DNA from: Verrucomicrobiota bacterium
GTDB taxonomy: Bacteria; Verrucomicrobiota; Verrucomicrobiia; CAIQCK01
Direction: 5' to 3'
Assembly (NCBI GenBank): GCA_026397915.1
Contig: JAPLTX010000008.1
Span: 186,001 to 250,000, forward strand
Length of the DNA stretch: 64,000 nucleotides
Part shown: positions 24,142-32,195 of the stretch, piece by piece
Layout: every line of letters begins with the position of its first letter
How positions within the stretch are numbered: position 1 is the first letter of the stretch
Position numbers and translations under genes: made by a program
The notes under the pieces: generated by a model
What the model was told of the DNA's origin: nothing
Databases searched by the model: none
What the model saw: the letters and a program-made list of their open reading frames with translations, nothing else

Positions 24142-26486
24142 AGCTCATCCGCTGGAAAACATTCTTGGGCGTGGCGGCAGTGCTGGCACTTCTGCCGGCG
24201 GCGCGAGCGCAGCAGTTCACGCCGCACATCGGCTACGTCTATCCCGCCGGCGGCAAACAAGGCAGCTCGTTCGAGCTGACCATTGGCGGCCAGTATCTTG
24301 ACGGCGTGACGAATGCGTTCGTGTCCGGCGGCAGGGTAAGCGCGACAGTGACCGGTTACGTGAAGCCGATCTCGATGCAGCAGTTCAACCAGTTGCGGGA
24401 TGAGCTGAAGGAGTTGATGCAAAAGAAGATGGCCGGGTCACGGCAGTGGTGGAAACGGGACGGCAAGCGCGGCGGCGAGGGGTCGGGAAAGTCCGGCTGG
24501 ACGGCCGCGGATGAGAAGCAGGTGACGGAGATCCGCAACAAGATCGCAACGTTTGTGCGCAAACCGGCCAACCCCGCCATCGTGGAAACGGTCACGGTGC
24601 GGGTGACGGTCTCCGCCGACGCGGAGCCGGCCGAGCATGAGTTGCGGCTGCGGACGGCGCTGGGGCTGACGAATCCGTTGGTGTTCCGGGTGGACCAACT
24701 GCCGGAGTTCACGAAGAAGGCGGCGAAGATGAACGAGGACATCAAGAGTTTCGAGGAGTTGAAGGTGCTGCGCAACAAGCCGGAACAGGCTCTCGTGGCG
24801 CCCTACGAGTCGAGCATCACCCTGCCCGCCATTGTCAACGGCCAGATGCTGGCCGGCGGTGTGGACCGTTACCGCTTCCGCGCCACCAAAGGCCAGCGGC
24901 TCGTCGTCTCCGCCGCCGCCCGCGAACTCATCCCCTACATCTCCGACGCGGTGCCCGGCTGGTTTCAGGCGTCGCTTGTGCTCTACGACGCGAAAGGACA
25001 ACAGGTGGACTACGCCGACCATTTTCGGTTCCATCCCGACCCGGTGCTCCTCTACGAAGTCCCCGGCGACGGCGAATACACGCTGGAGATCCACGACTCG
25101 ATCTATCGCGGTCGCGAAGACTTTGTCTATCGTATAACCATCGGCGAACTGCCCTTTGTGACAAGCGTCTTTCCTCTCGGCGGCAAAGCCGGCACGCAAA
25201 CCACCGTCGCGCTCAAAGGCTGGAACCTGCCCGCAACCTCACTGGCGCTGGACGCCAAAGACGACGGCGTGCAGCAGATCTCCGTGCGCAAGGACAATCA
25301 GCCCTCCAACCTTGTGCCTTTCGCGGTGGACATGCTGCCAGAATGTCTGGAACAGGAACCGAACAACTCGCAAGAGACCGCACAGCGGATTACGTTGCCG
25401 GCCATCATCAACGGCCGCATAGATCAGTCAGGCGACCGCGACGTGTTCAGTTTTGTGGGCAACGCCGGCGACGAGATCGTGGCGGAAGTTTATGCGCGCC
25501 GGCTTGACTCGCCGCTCGATTCGTTCCTCAAGCTCACCGACATCACCGGCAAGCAACTCGCACTCAACGACGACCACGAAGACAAAGCCTCCGGCCTGAA
25601 CACGCACCATGCCGACTCCTATGTCCACCTCAAACTGCCCGCGAGCGGCACCTACTTTGTGCACATCGGCGACACGCAGCGCAAAGGTGGCGCGGAGTTC
25701 GCCTATCGTCTGCGGATCAGCGCGCCGCAGCCGGATTTCGCATTGCGGATCACGCCGTCGAGCGTCAGTGTCCGCCCCGGCGCGACTGTGCCAGTCACAG
25801 TGTATGCGTTGCGGCGCGACGGTTTCTCCGGTGAGATCGCGCTGGCGTTGAAGGACGCGCCGACGGGCTTCGCGGTGAGCGGCGCGCGCGTGCCGGCGAA
25901 CCAAGACAAGGTGCGCTTCACGCTGACGGCCCCAGCTTCATCCAGTGACGCTCCGGTGACGCTACGCTTTGAAGGACGCGCGACCATCCAAGGCCGCGAA
26001 GTCCGCCGTCCCGCCGTGCCCGCCGAGGACATGATGCAGGCCTTCGCCTACCGTCATCTTGTTCCCGCCAAAGAGTTGGAGGTGGCGACCGCTGGACTGC
26101 CGCCGATGATGGGACGTTTCGGGTCCAGAGCGCCGACAAGCTCGCCAAAAATCCTCAGTTCCATGCCGGTGAAGATCCCCGCCGGCGGAACCGCACTCGT
26201 CCGGGTCGGCATGCCCACGACCACGTTCTTCGGCAGCCTCCAACTCGAATTGAGCGACGCGCCGTCCGGTATCGCGATCGAGAAAACCTCGTCGCTCGGC
26301 ATGGGCACGGAGGTCGTGTTGCGCAGCGATGCCACCAAAGTCAAACCCGGTCAGCAAGGCAACCTGATCGTCAGTGTTTCCGTTTCGCCATCAGGACGAT
26401 TCGCCGGCAAAGGCAAGGGTATGGCGATGGCCCGGCGCAACGTCGCCACGCTGCCAGCAATTCCGTTTGAGATCGTCGAGAAGTAA
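24138..26486 (+). CDS. Pre-peptidase C-terminal (PPC) domain exported protein
   Basis: A 782-aa exported protein. After the signal peptide (to about 25, ending AARAQ) come an IPT/TIG-like strand set (HIGYVYPAGGKQGSSFELTIGG), a Lys-rich coiled section (about 90-140), and a first PPC-like domain (about 225-330: ESSITLPAIVNGQMLAGGVDRYRF). A second IPT-like domain starts at PFVTSVFPLGGKAGTQT, and a second PPC domain (about 395-530) has the standard opening EQEPNNSQETAQRITLPAIINGRI and 'DRDVFSF'. C-terminal Ig-like strands follow. The start overlaps the DUF1501 stop (ATGA) with GGAG 5 bases upstream, so it is translationally coupled. It is probably a cell-surface partner in the DUF1549/1553 system; no enzyme motif is visible. 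Confidence 0.85.
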   Translation: MKLIRWKTFLGVAAVLALLPAARAQQFTPHIGYVYPAGGKQGSSFELTIGGQYLDGVTNAFVSGGRVSATVTGYVKPISMQQFNQLRDELKELMQKKMAGSRQWWKRDGKRGGEGSGKSGWTAADEKQVTEIRNKIATFVRKPANPAIVETVTVRVTVSADAEPAEHELRLRTALGLTNPLVFRVDQLPEFTKKAAKMNEDIKSFEELKVLRNKPEQALVAPYESSITLPAIVNGQMLAGGVDRYRFRATKGQRLVVSAAARELIPYISDAVPGWFQASLVLYDAKGQQVDYADHFRFHPDPVLLYEVPGDGEYTLEIHDSIYRGREDFVYRITIGELPFVTSVFPLGGKAGTQTTVALKGWNLPATSLALDAKDDGVQQISVRKDNQPSNLVPFAVDMLPECLEQEPNNSQETAQRITLPAIINGRIDQSGDRDVFSFVGNAGDEIVAEVYARRLDSPLDSFLKLTDITGKQLALNDDHEDKASGLNTHHADSYVHLKLPASGTYFVHIGDTQRKGGAEFAYRLRISAPQPDFALRITPSSVSVRPGATVPVTVYALRRDGFSGEIALALKDAPTGFAVSGARVPANQDKVRFTLTAPASSSDAPVTLRFEGRATIQGREVRRPAVPAEDMMQAFAYRHLVPAKELEVATAGLPPMMGRFGSRAPTSSPKILSSMPVKIPAGGTALVRVGMPTTTFFGSLQLELSDAPSGIAIEKTSSLGMGTEVVLRSDATKVKPGQQGNLIVSVSVSPSGRFAGKGKGMAMARRNVATLPAIPFEIVEK

Positions 26487-26518
26487 CACCGGCGCTGCGG
26501 ACAACTTCCGCTCTGCCG

Positions 26519-27364
26519 TCAGACCCCGATCTTCTTCTTCAATTCGGTGAGCAGCCGTATCGCATGGCTGATCTCCGCCTTCTGGCGCGCCGGCTCCTGC
26601 GGAATCTCGCGCTCGATGGTCAGCGGCCCGTCGTAGCCAAGGCCCTGAAGCGTGCGCAGGAACTGCTCCATCCCCACGTCGCCTTGGCCCAACGGCATTT
26701 CCCGGCCCCACTCCTTGCCGGGCTGCGCTGCCCACTTCGCGTCCTTGCAGTGACAGCTCCGCACGTAGCGGCCGACTTTCTGCAGGGCCTCGATCGGTTT
26801 GCCCGTGCCATACAGGATCAGGTTCGCCGGGTCGAAGTTGATGAACAGGTTGTCACGTCCCACGTCGTGGATGAACTGCAGCAACCCCTCCGCGGTTTCC
26901 TGACCGGTTTCCAGATGCAGGTTCTGCCCGTTGCGTTTGGCGTGATCGCATACATCCTGCGTCACCTTCAAGACCTCGCCATATAGCGGATCCTTGGCGT
27001 CGTGGGGGACGAAGCCCAAATGCAAGGCGATCACACGGCAGCCCAGCAGCTTGGCAAAGTCGGAAATCTCCTTCATCTCTTGCGTCCGCGCGGCGCGCGT
27101 TTTCCGCGGAACCAAGCCGACAGTCTTGGAAACGGTGGGAATGTCCGCGTAGCTTTCGCCTTCGAAGCCGCCGAAGACCGCGGTCAACGTGATACCGGCC
27201 TCCTTGAGCTTCGCCAAGAACTGCCGCGCGTTTTCCGACGTCCGCGTGTTCTGCGCGGGTGCGTGCAACTGGATCGTCGGAACGCCCAATTCGCGGGCGA
27301 CTTCGAGCTTCACGCCCAGACCCGCATCAAGACTGGTAAACACTCCGATAGGCCACTTTTCCAT
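26519..27364 (-). CDS. Sugar phosphate isomerase/epimerase (xylose-isomerase-like TIM barrel)
   Basis: A 281-aa AP-endonuclease-2/xylose-isomerase-like TIM barrel. The start is MEKWPIGVFTSLDAG, and metal-site strands follow in order: ALHLGFVPHD, LHLETGQE (Glu), INFDPANLILYG (Asp), SCHCKDAKW (His) and LTIEREI (Glu). This E-D-H-E set is the usual divalent-metal centre. The in-frame upstream Met at 27463 is rejected because the ATG at 27364 has AAGGAG 8 bases before it. Substrate is not predictable; relatives include inosose and hydroxypyruvate isomerases. It is convergent with the PPC-domain gene, with 32 bases between stops. Confidence 0.85.
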   Translation of the reverse strand: MEKWPIGVFTSLDAGLGVKLEVARELGVPTIQLHAPAQNTRTSENARQFLAKLKEAGITLTAVFGGFEGESYADIPTVSKTVGLVPRKTRAARTQEMKEISDFAKLLGCRVIALHLGFVPHDAKDPLYGEVLKVTQDVCDHAKRNGQNLHLETGQETAEGLLQFIHDVGRDNLFINFDPANLILYGTGKPIEALQKVGRYVRSCHCKDAKWAAQPGKEWGREMPLGQGDVGMEQFLRTLQGLGYDGPLTIEREIPQEPARQKAEISHAIRLLTELKKKIGV

Positions 27365-27545
27365 GATTTCGACTCCTTGTGTTTGAAGGTTAGAGACTTT
27401 GGTTTGAGCGCACGCGAAGCTAAAGACGGACGCAAACGTTACCAGACACTCCAACCAACTCAAGACGAATTAGCGGCCAGCCAACCGGCCAAGAACCGCG
27501 TGGCCGAATAGGCGCTCGTTGTGTTACAAGAACGGCAACGCCACC

Positions 27546-29792
27546 ATGAGAACCGCACTTGTCCTTCTCCTGCCTATTGTCGCCATCGCTGCTGAGCCTG
27601 CGCCGAGACAGCGCGTCGAAATCGTCACTGCCGCGCGGTGTGAATTCACCATCAAGATGGGCGGGACGATGGATGGAGAAAACACGCGCACGCCGGTCGG
27701 TTACTCGGCATGGTCGCGCGCCTTCGAACCGATGCGTGAGGTGCGGATTGAAAACATCGGCGACACGCCGGTCGTGAACCCGTGGCTCCTCGTCAACGGC
27801 CGGCGCGACTGGCGCACGGTAGAGAAGATCATCGCCGAGGCCACGCGCGGTTGCGCCAATGATCGCGAGCGCGCCATTGCCATCTGGCGGTTCGTCATCA
27901 ACAACCGGTTTCACGCGACGCCGAACGACGGCGACAACATTGACCCGGTCAGGCAGTTCAACGTCTATGGCTACTCGCTCTGCGGCGACATCGCGCAAAC
28001 CATCCGCCAGCTCTGGAAGGTCGCCGGCTTCAAGACGCGCTGCGGCCGGCCACACGGCCACTGTCTGACAGAAGTTTGGTTCGATAACGAATGGCGGATG
28101 CTCGACGGCGACGAACAGATCATTTGCCTCCGCCGCGACAACAAAACCATCGGCAATGAAGAGGACGTCGTGCGTGACCACGACTTGATGAAGCGCACGC
28201 ACACTTACGGCATTCTCGCGGGCGATGACCCGCTGACCGACCAGTTCTCCGCCGCGCTTCACGTCTATGAAGGCAAGCGCGAGGGCGATTACCGCGATGA
28301 CTTCGGTCATCGCATGGACCTCACGCTCCGGCCGGGCGAATCGCTGGCATGGCGTTGGGACAACGTCGGTCGCTCGCACGGCACCGACCTCGCAACCGGT
28401 TGGGGGCCGCAGGCCGGCCAGCCGCTCGCCAACGGCCGACTGGTTTATGCCCCACCAACGTTGGCCGACGCCGGTGAGAGAAACGGCGACGCGCTCATCG
28501 TGCCGATGGCCAGCCCCTACGTCATCGTTGGTGGCAAACTCGACGTGCGCGGCGATACCAAGGTTTCCGTTTCCTTCGACGGAAAAAAGTGGAAGCCAGC
28601 CGCGGGAAATGATTTTGACTCACAGTTCCCGCGCGGAGGCAAGGCACGTTACCGCTACTGGCTGAAGTTTGAGCCGGCAAGTGCCGTGAAATCGCTGCGA
28701 ATCGAGAACATCCTCCAGATGGCGCCGCTGTCGTTGCCGGCGCTGACGATCGGCGACAATCGCATCGCCTACAGCGACGATTCCACCGGCTCGCGCAGTG
28801 TTCGTGTGAGCTTCGAGTGGGCCGAACGTAACGACAGCCAGCCGCCCGCTGCACCGGTGGCGGAGTTTCCGAAAGATGGCGGCGAAGTCGAGGGCACACA
28901 GTTCACGTTCAAGTGGAGCGGCGGGCGTAAGGACTATCATTTTCAACTCAGCAGCCGCGCCGACATGCGCTGGCCGCTATCGCCGACGTTCGACCGGCGA
29001 CTGCAAGACGGCACGGCAAGCTGGACGATTCCATGGCGCGGCCTGCTGAATCCATCGCAGCGATACTACTGGCGCGTGCGCGCGCGCAACAGCGACCGCG
29101 TGTGGGGAGCGTGGAGCCAAGTGTTCAGCTTCACTCCGCAAGGGCCATGCGTGCCTCTCGACGTGAGCTACGATGAAGCGACGCGAACGGTTCGATGGAA
29201 GACGAATCCACAAGGCCGGCCGCCGGCAAAATGGCGTGTCTATGCCAGCGACGAAAAAGGTTTCACCGCCAGCGACACGCCCCTCAAGACGCTCTGGGAG
29301 TCGGGCTACGAGCGGCCCCGCGACGTGCGAGAGCTGCCGCCGAACTTCATCGGAGAAACCGACAAGCCGGAGTGGCGTTCGTTGACGAATGCGTTCTATC
29401 GCGTCGTTGCCGTGGATGCGCCCGGCGTGCCGAGCGGGCCGAGCGATTACGTCGCGGTGCCGCGGCCGAGGTTCATCAGCCAGCCGCCTACGCTGGCGAA
29501 GGTCGGCGCGCCTTTCAGCTATCAGCCGCGCGTCGTCCGATCGCTCGGAGATTTGCGCTGCAAGAACTACACGAAGGACAAAATCTACTGGGCCGGTTTC
29601 TGGAACATCGAGAAGCCCTCGTGGTCGCTGGCCGCCGCGCCATCGTGGCTGAAGCTCAACGCCGAGACTGGCGAGCTTTCTGGCACGCCGTCCGCTGACG
29701 CTGTCGGCGCCGAATCGAGGGTGGAGCTGCACAGCGAGATCGCCGGCGTTGGCGCGGACACGCAATCGTTCACCCTGCGCGTCGAGCCGTAA
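27546..29792 (+). CDS. Secreted transglutaminase-like protein with C-terminal Ig-type domain
   Basis: A 748-aa exported protein: a short signal (MRTALVLLLPIVAIAAEP), then a helical/strand region leading to a transglutaminase-core-like papain fold at about 95-200. The apparent triad is Cys in YSLCGDIAQTI, His in RPHGHCLTEVWF and Asp in WRMLDGDEQ, in the proper order and spacing. About 450 residues of beta-rich sequence follow, including a fibronectin-like part (FPKDGGEVEGTQFTFKW). A C-terminal He_PIG-type Ig domain contains PSWLKLNAETGELSGTPS. It probably acts on peptides or polysaccharide-linked peptides at the cell surface. It is divergent from the epimerase gene and 82 bases upstream of the MoxR-DUF58-TgpA operon. 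Confidence 0.72.
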   Translation: MRTALVLLLPIVAIAAEPAPRQRVEIVTAARCEFTIKMGGTMDGENTRTPVGYSAWSRAFEPMREVRIENIGDTPVVNPWLLVNGRRDWRTVEKIIAEATRGCANDRERAIAIWRFVINNRFHATPNDGDNIDPVRQFNVYGYSLCGDIAQTIRQLWKVAGFKTRCGRPHGHCLTEVWFDNEWRMLDGDEQIICLRRDNKTIGNEEDVVRDHDLMKRTHTYGILAGDDPLTDQFSAALHVYEGKREGDYRDDFGHRMDLTLRPGESLAWRWDNVGRSHGTDLATGWGPQAGQPLANGRLVYAPPTLADAGERNGDALIVPMASPYVIVGGKLDVRGDTKVSVSFDGKKWKPAAGNDFDSQFPRGGKARYRYWLKFEPASAVKSLRIENILQMAPLSLPALTIGDNRIAYSDDSTGSRSVRVSFEWAERNDSQPPAAPVAEFPKDGGEVEGTQFTFKWSGGRKDYHFQLSSRADMRWPLSPTFDRRLQDGTASWTIPWRGLLNPSQRYYWRVRARNSDRVWGAWSQVFSFTPQGPCVPLDVSYDEATRTVRWKTNPQGRPPAKWRVYASDEKGFTASDTPLKTLWESGYERPRDVRELPPNFIGETDKPEWRSLTNAFYRVVAVDAPGVPSGPSDYVAVPRPRFISQPPTLAKVGAPFSYQPRVVRSLGDLRCKNYTKDKIYWAGFWNIEKPSWSLAAAPSWLKLNAETGELSGTPSADAVGAESRVELHSEIAGVGADTQSFTLRVEP

Positions 29793-29874
29793 GCGCCAGT
29801 GTCATGAGGAATCCTCGTCCATCAACATTCTTGCCTGCGCCTGCGTTTGGCGTTATGGGAAGGAGGCAATCGGG

Positions 29875-30825
29875 ATGACAACCAACCATTCTCCAACACC
29901 TCGCGAAACCTACGAAGCCATCGCCGCGAACATTGAGAAAGTGATGAAGGGGCAGGCGGCCGCCACGCGGCGGTTGCTTGCGGCGGTGGCCAGCGGCGGA
30001 CATGTGTTGCTCGAAGATTTCCCCGGCACCGGTAAGACAACGCTGGCCAAGGCGCTGGCGCTCTCCATCAACGTGCAGTTCAAACGCGTGCAGTTCACGC
30101 CGGACCTGCTGCCGTCGGACATCATTGGCGTGTCGGTGTTCGACCAGCGCGACCGCCAGTTTCATTTTCACGAAGGACCGGTCTTCACCAACATCCTGCT
30201 GGCGGACGAAATCAACCGCGCCTCGCCGCGAACGCAATCGGCACTCCTGGAAGCGATGGCCGAGGGACAGGTCAGCGTCGAGGGCGAGCGACGGCCGCTC
30301 TCTGAGCTGTTCTTCGTCGTCGCGACGCAGAACCCGGTCGAGTTCCGCGGGACGTATCCGCTGCCGGAGGCGCAGATGGATCGGTTCGCGATGCAGTTTG
30401 AACTGGGCTATGTCTCGGCGGAGCAGGAGGTAGCCATCCTCACAGACCAGATCCACAACCATCCGCTCCATCTCATCAAGCCGTGTGCCAGCGAGCAGGA
30501 TTTGCTGCGGCTACGGCACGCGGTGATGGAGGTCCGCATCAGCGAGGAACTGAAACGCTACATCGTGGATGTGGTGGCGGCAACGCGCGGCGCCAGTGGC
30601 GTCCAACTCGGTGCCAGCCCGCGCGCCTCGCTGGCGGTGATGAAGACGGCGCAGGCGATGGCGCTGTTCGACGGCAGCGGGTTTGTCACGCCGGAGCACG
30701 TGCAGGAGGTGGTCGCGCCGGTGATCGCGCACCGGTTGGTGATTGACCCGCAGGCGAAATTCTCCGGGCTGACGGCGCGAGGCGTCGTGCAAGAGGTGTT
30801 GCGCCGGATTCCCGTGCCGGCCTGA
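29875..30825 (+). CDS. MoxR-family AAA+ ATPase
   Basis: A 316-aa AAA+ chaperone-type ATPase of the MoxR family. Walker A is DFPGTGKTTLAK at about 48-59, followed by FTPDLLPSDIIG, Walker B LLADEINRASPRTQSALLEAM (about 108-128), sensor 1 VVATQNPVE and the Arg-finger block LPEAQMDRFAM. The C-terminal lid contains ASPRASLAVMKTAQAMA and VVAPVIAHRL, both family hallmarks. ATG 29875 has AAGGAGG 8 bases upstream; a longer in-frame N-terminus is not conserved. It is the first gene of a MoxR-DUF58-TgpA operon. Such sets act on cell-envelope or metal-insertion processes, with the ATPase remodelling VWA or DUF58 partners. Confidence 0.94.
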   Translation: MTTNHSPTPRETYEAIAANIEKVMKGQAAATRRLLAAVASGGHVLLEDFPGTGKTTLAKALALSINVQFKRVQFTPDLLPSDIIGVSVFDQRDRQFHFHEGPVFTNILLADEINRASPRTQSALLEAMAEGQVSVEGERRPLSELFFVVATQNPVEFRGTYPLPEAQMDRFAMQFELGYVSAEQEVAILTDQIHNHPLHLIKPCASEQDLLRLRHAVMEVRISEELKRYIVDVVAATRGASGVQLGASPRASLAVMKTAQAMALFDGSGFVTPEHVQEVVAPVIAHRLVIDPQAKFSGLTARGVVQEVLRRIPVPA

Positions 30826-30830
30826 CGGCC

Positions 30831-32195
30831 ATGTTCCGGCGGTTTTTCTATCACAGTTACCGCCGGCTCTTCGCGAGCGCGCGTTGGCTGGGCCGGCGGT
30901 TCACGCGCGCGGGGGAATTTGCGCTGGGCCTGATGATGCTGGCGGCGGTCATCGGGGCCGACACCAACCAGACGACAGCTTACCAAGCGTTCGCGTTTCT
31001 AGCAGCGATGCTCGGTGTGTCGGCTCTGTGGATAATCCTCCGCTCGTTCGGTCCGGGCACGCTTTCCGTCCAACGACTGCTGCCGCGCTTCGGGACGGCA
31101 GGCCGAGCTGTGACTTACGCGATAAGGACGAAGAACGAGTCGCCCCAGCCGCAGCGGGGCGTGGTCTTGCTGGAAGACTTGGAAGATCCGCGGCCGTCGT
31201 GGCAGGAGTTCGCCGCCAAACCGCTGCGAAAGAACCGCGATGCGGCGGCGTGGCTCGGCAGTTTGCTTGGCGCATCACGCTGGCGCGACCTCGTGGCTAG
31301 GAGGCAACTGGCGGTGATTGGCCCGCAAGCTGTGCCGGACCTGCCGCCGCGCGGCGAGGTGGAGGTGCGGGTCGAGTTCACGCCACGGCGGCGCGGGCGC
31401 GTCCATTTCACAGGCATGACGTTGGCCCGGCCGGATGTTTTTGGGATGATGCTCAGTCATCGGAGCCTGCCGCTGTCGCAGTCGTTGCTGGTCCTGCCCA
31501 AACGCTACGTTCTTCCGCCCATCGCCATGCCCGGCACACGCCAGTATCAGACCGCCGGCGTCGCGCAAGCAACCTCGGTGGGCCAGTCAGACGAGTTCGT
31601 GGCGCTGCGTGATTACCGTCCCGGCGATCCCCTGCGGCATATTCATTGGAAAAGCGTCGCCAAGACGGATCGGCTGATCGTTCGCGAACACGAAGACGAA
31701 TTCTTCGTGCGCCACGCCCTGATCCTCGACACCTTCGCGGCAGGCGGGGATGAGGAAGCTTTCGAAGAGGCGGTTTCGGTGGCGTCGTCGTTTGTCTGCA
31801 CGATCCAAACGCAGGAGTCGCTGCTGGATTTGTTGTTCGTCGGGGCAGAAGCGTATTGTTTCACCGCGGGCCGCGGCGTCGGGCACATCGAGCGGATGCT
31901 GGAGATTCTGGCGGGTGTCAACACGTGCGTCGACAAGACTTTCCCGGAGCTGGAATCGCTGGTGCTGCGCCACGCGCCGTTGGTGAGCGGCTGCGTCTGC
32001 GTTTTTCTGGCGTGGGACGAGCCTCGGCAGCGGCTGGTGCGGCTGCTGCAAGGGCTGCGCGTGCCGTTGCGGGTGTGCGTCGTCACCGGCGCTGGCCAGA
32101 CCGGTCCGCTTGATCTCGGCCCGATGAAGAACGAGCCGAGCCACTTCCACCCATTGCGCGCCGGGAATATCCAGGAGGAGCTGTCGCGATGGTGA
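30831..32195 (+). CDS. DUF58 domain protein
   Basis: A 454-aa membrane-anchored protein. Two hydrophobic helices near residues 30-45 and 50-68 anchor it, followed by a beta-rich section. The DUF58 signature lies at about 255-285: FVALRDYRPGDPLRHIHWKSVAKTDRLIVREHEDE. The section after it has a VWA-like Rossmann layout (ALILDTFAAGGDEEAFEEAVSVA), but I see no full MIDAS (DxSxS) motif; DTFAAG replaces it. It begins 5 bases after the MoxR stop and overlaps the TgpA start by 7 bases. It is the usual partner of MoxR ATPases; the molecular function is not established. Confidence 0.9.
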   Translation: MFRRFFYHSYRRLFASARWLGRRFTRAGEFALGLMMLAAVIGADTNQTTAYQAFAFLAAMLGVSALWIILRSFGPGTLSVQRLLPRFGTAGRAVTYAIRTKNESPQPQRGVVLLEDLEDPRPSWQEFAAKPLRKNRDAAAWLGSLLGASRWRDLVARRQLAVIGPQAVPDLPPRGEVEVRVEFTPRRRGRVHFTGMTLARPDVFGMMLSHRSLPLSQSLLVLPKRYVLPPIAMPGTRQYQTAGVAQATSVGQSDEFVALRDYRPGDPLRHIHWKSVAKTDRLIVREHEDEFFVRHALILDTFAAGGDEEAFEEAVSVASSFVCTIQTQESLLDLLFVGAEAYCFTAGRGVGHIERMLEILAGVNTCVDKTFPELESLVLRHAPLVSGCVCVFLAWDEPRQRLVRLLQGLRVPLRVCVVTGAGQTGPLDLGPMKNEPSHFHPLRAGNIQEELSRW

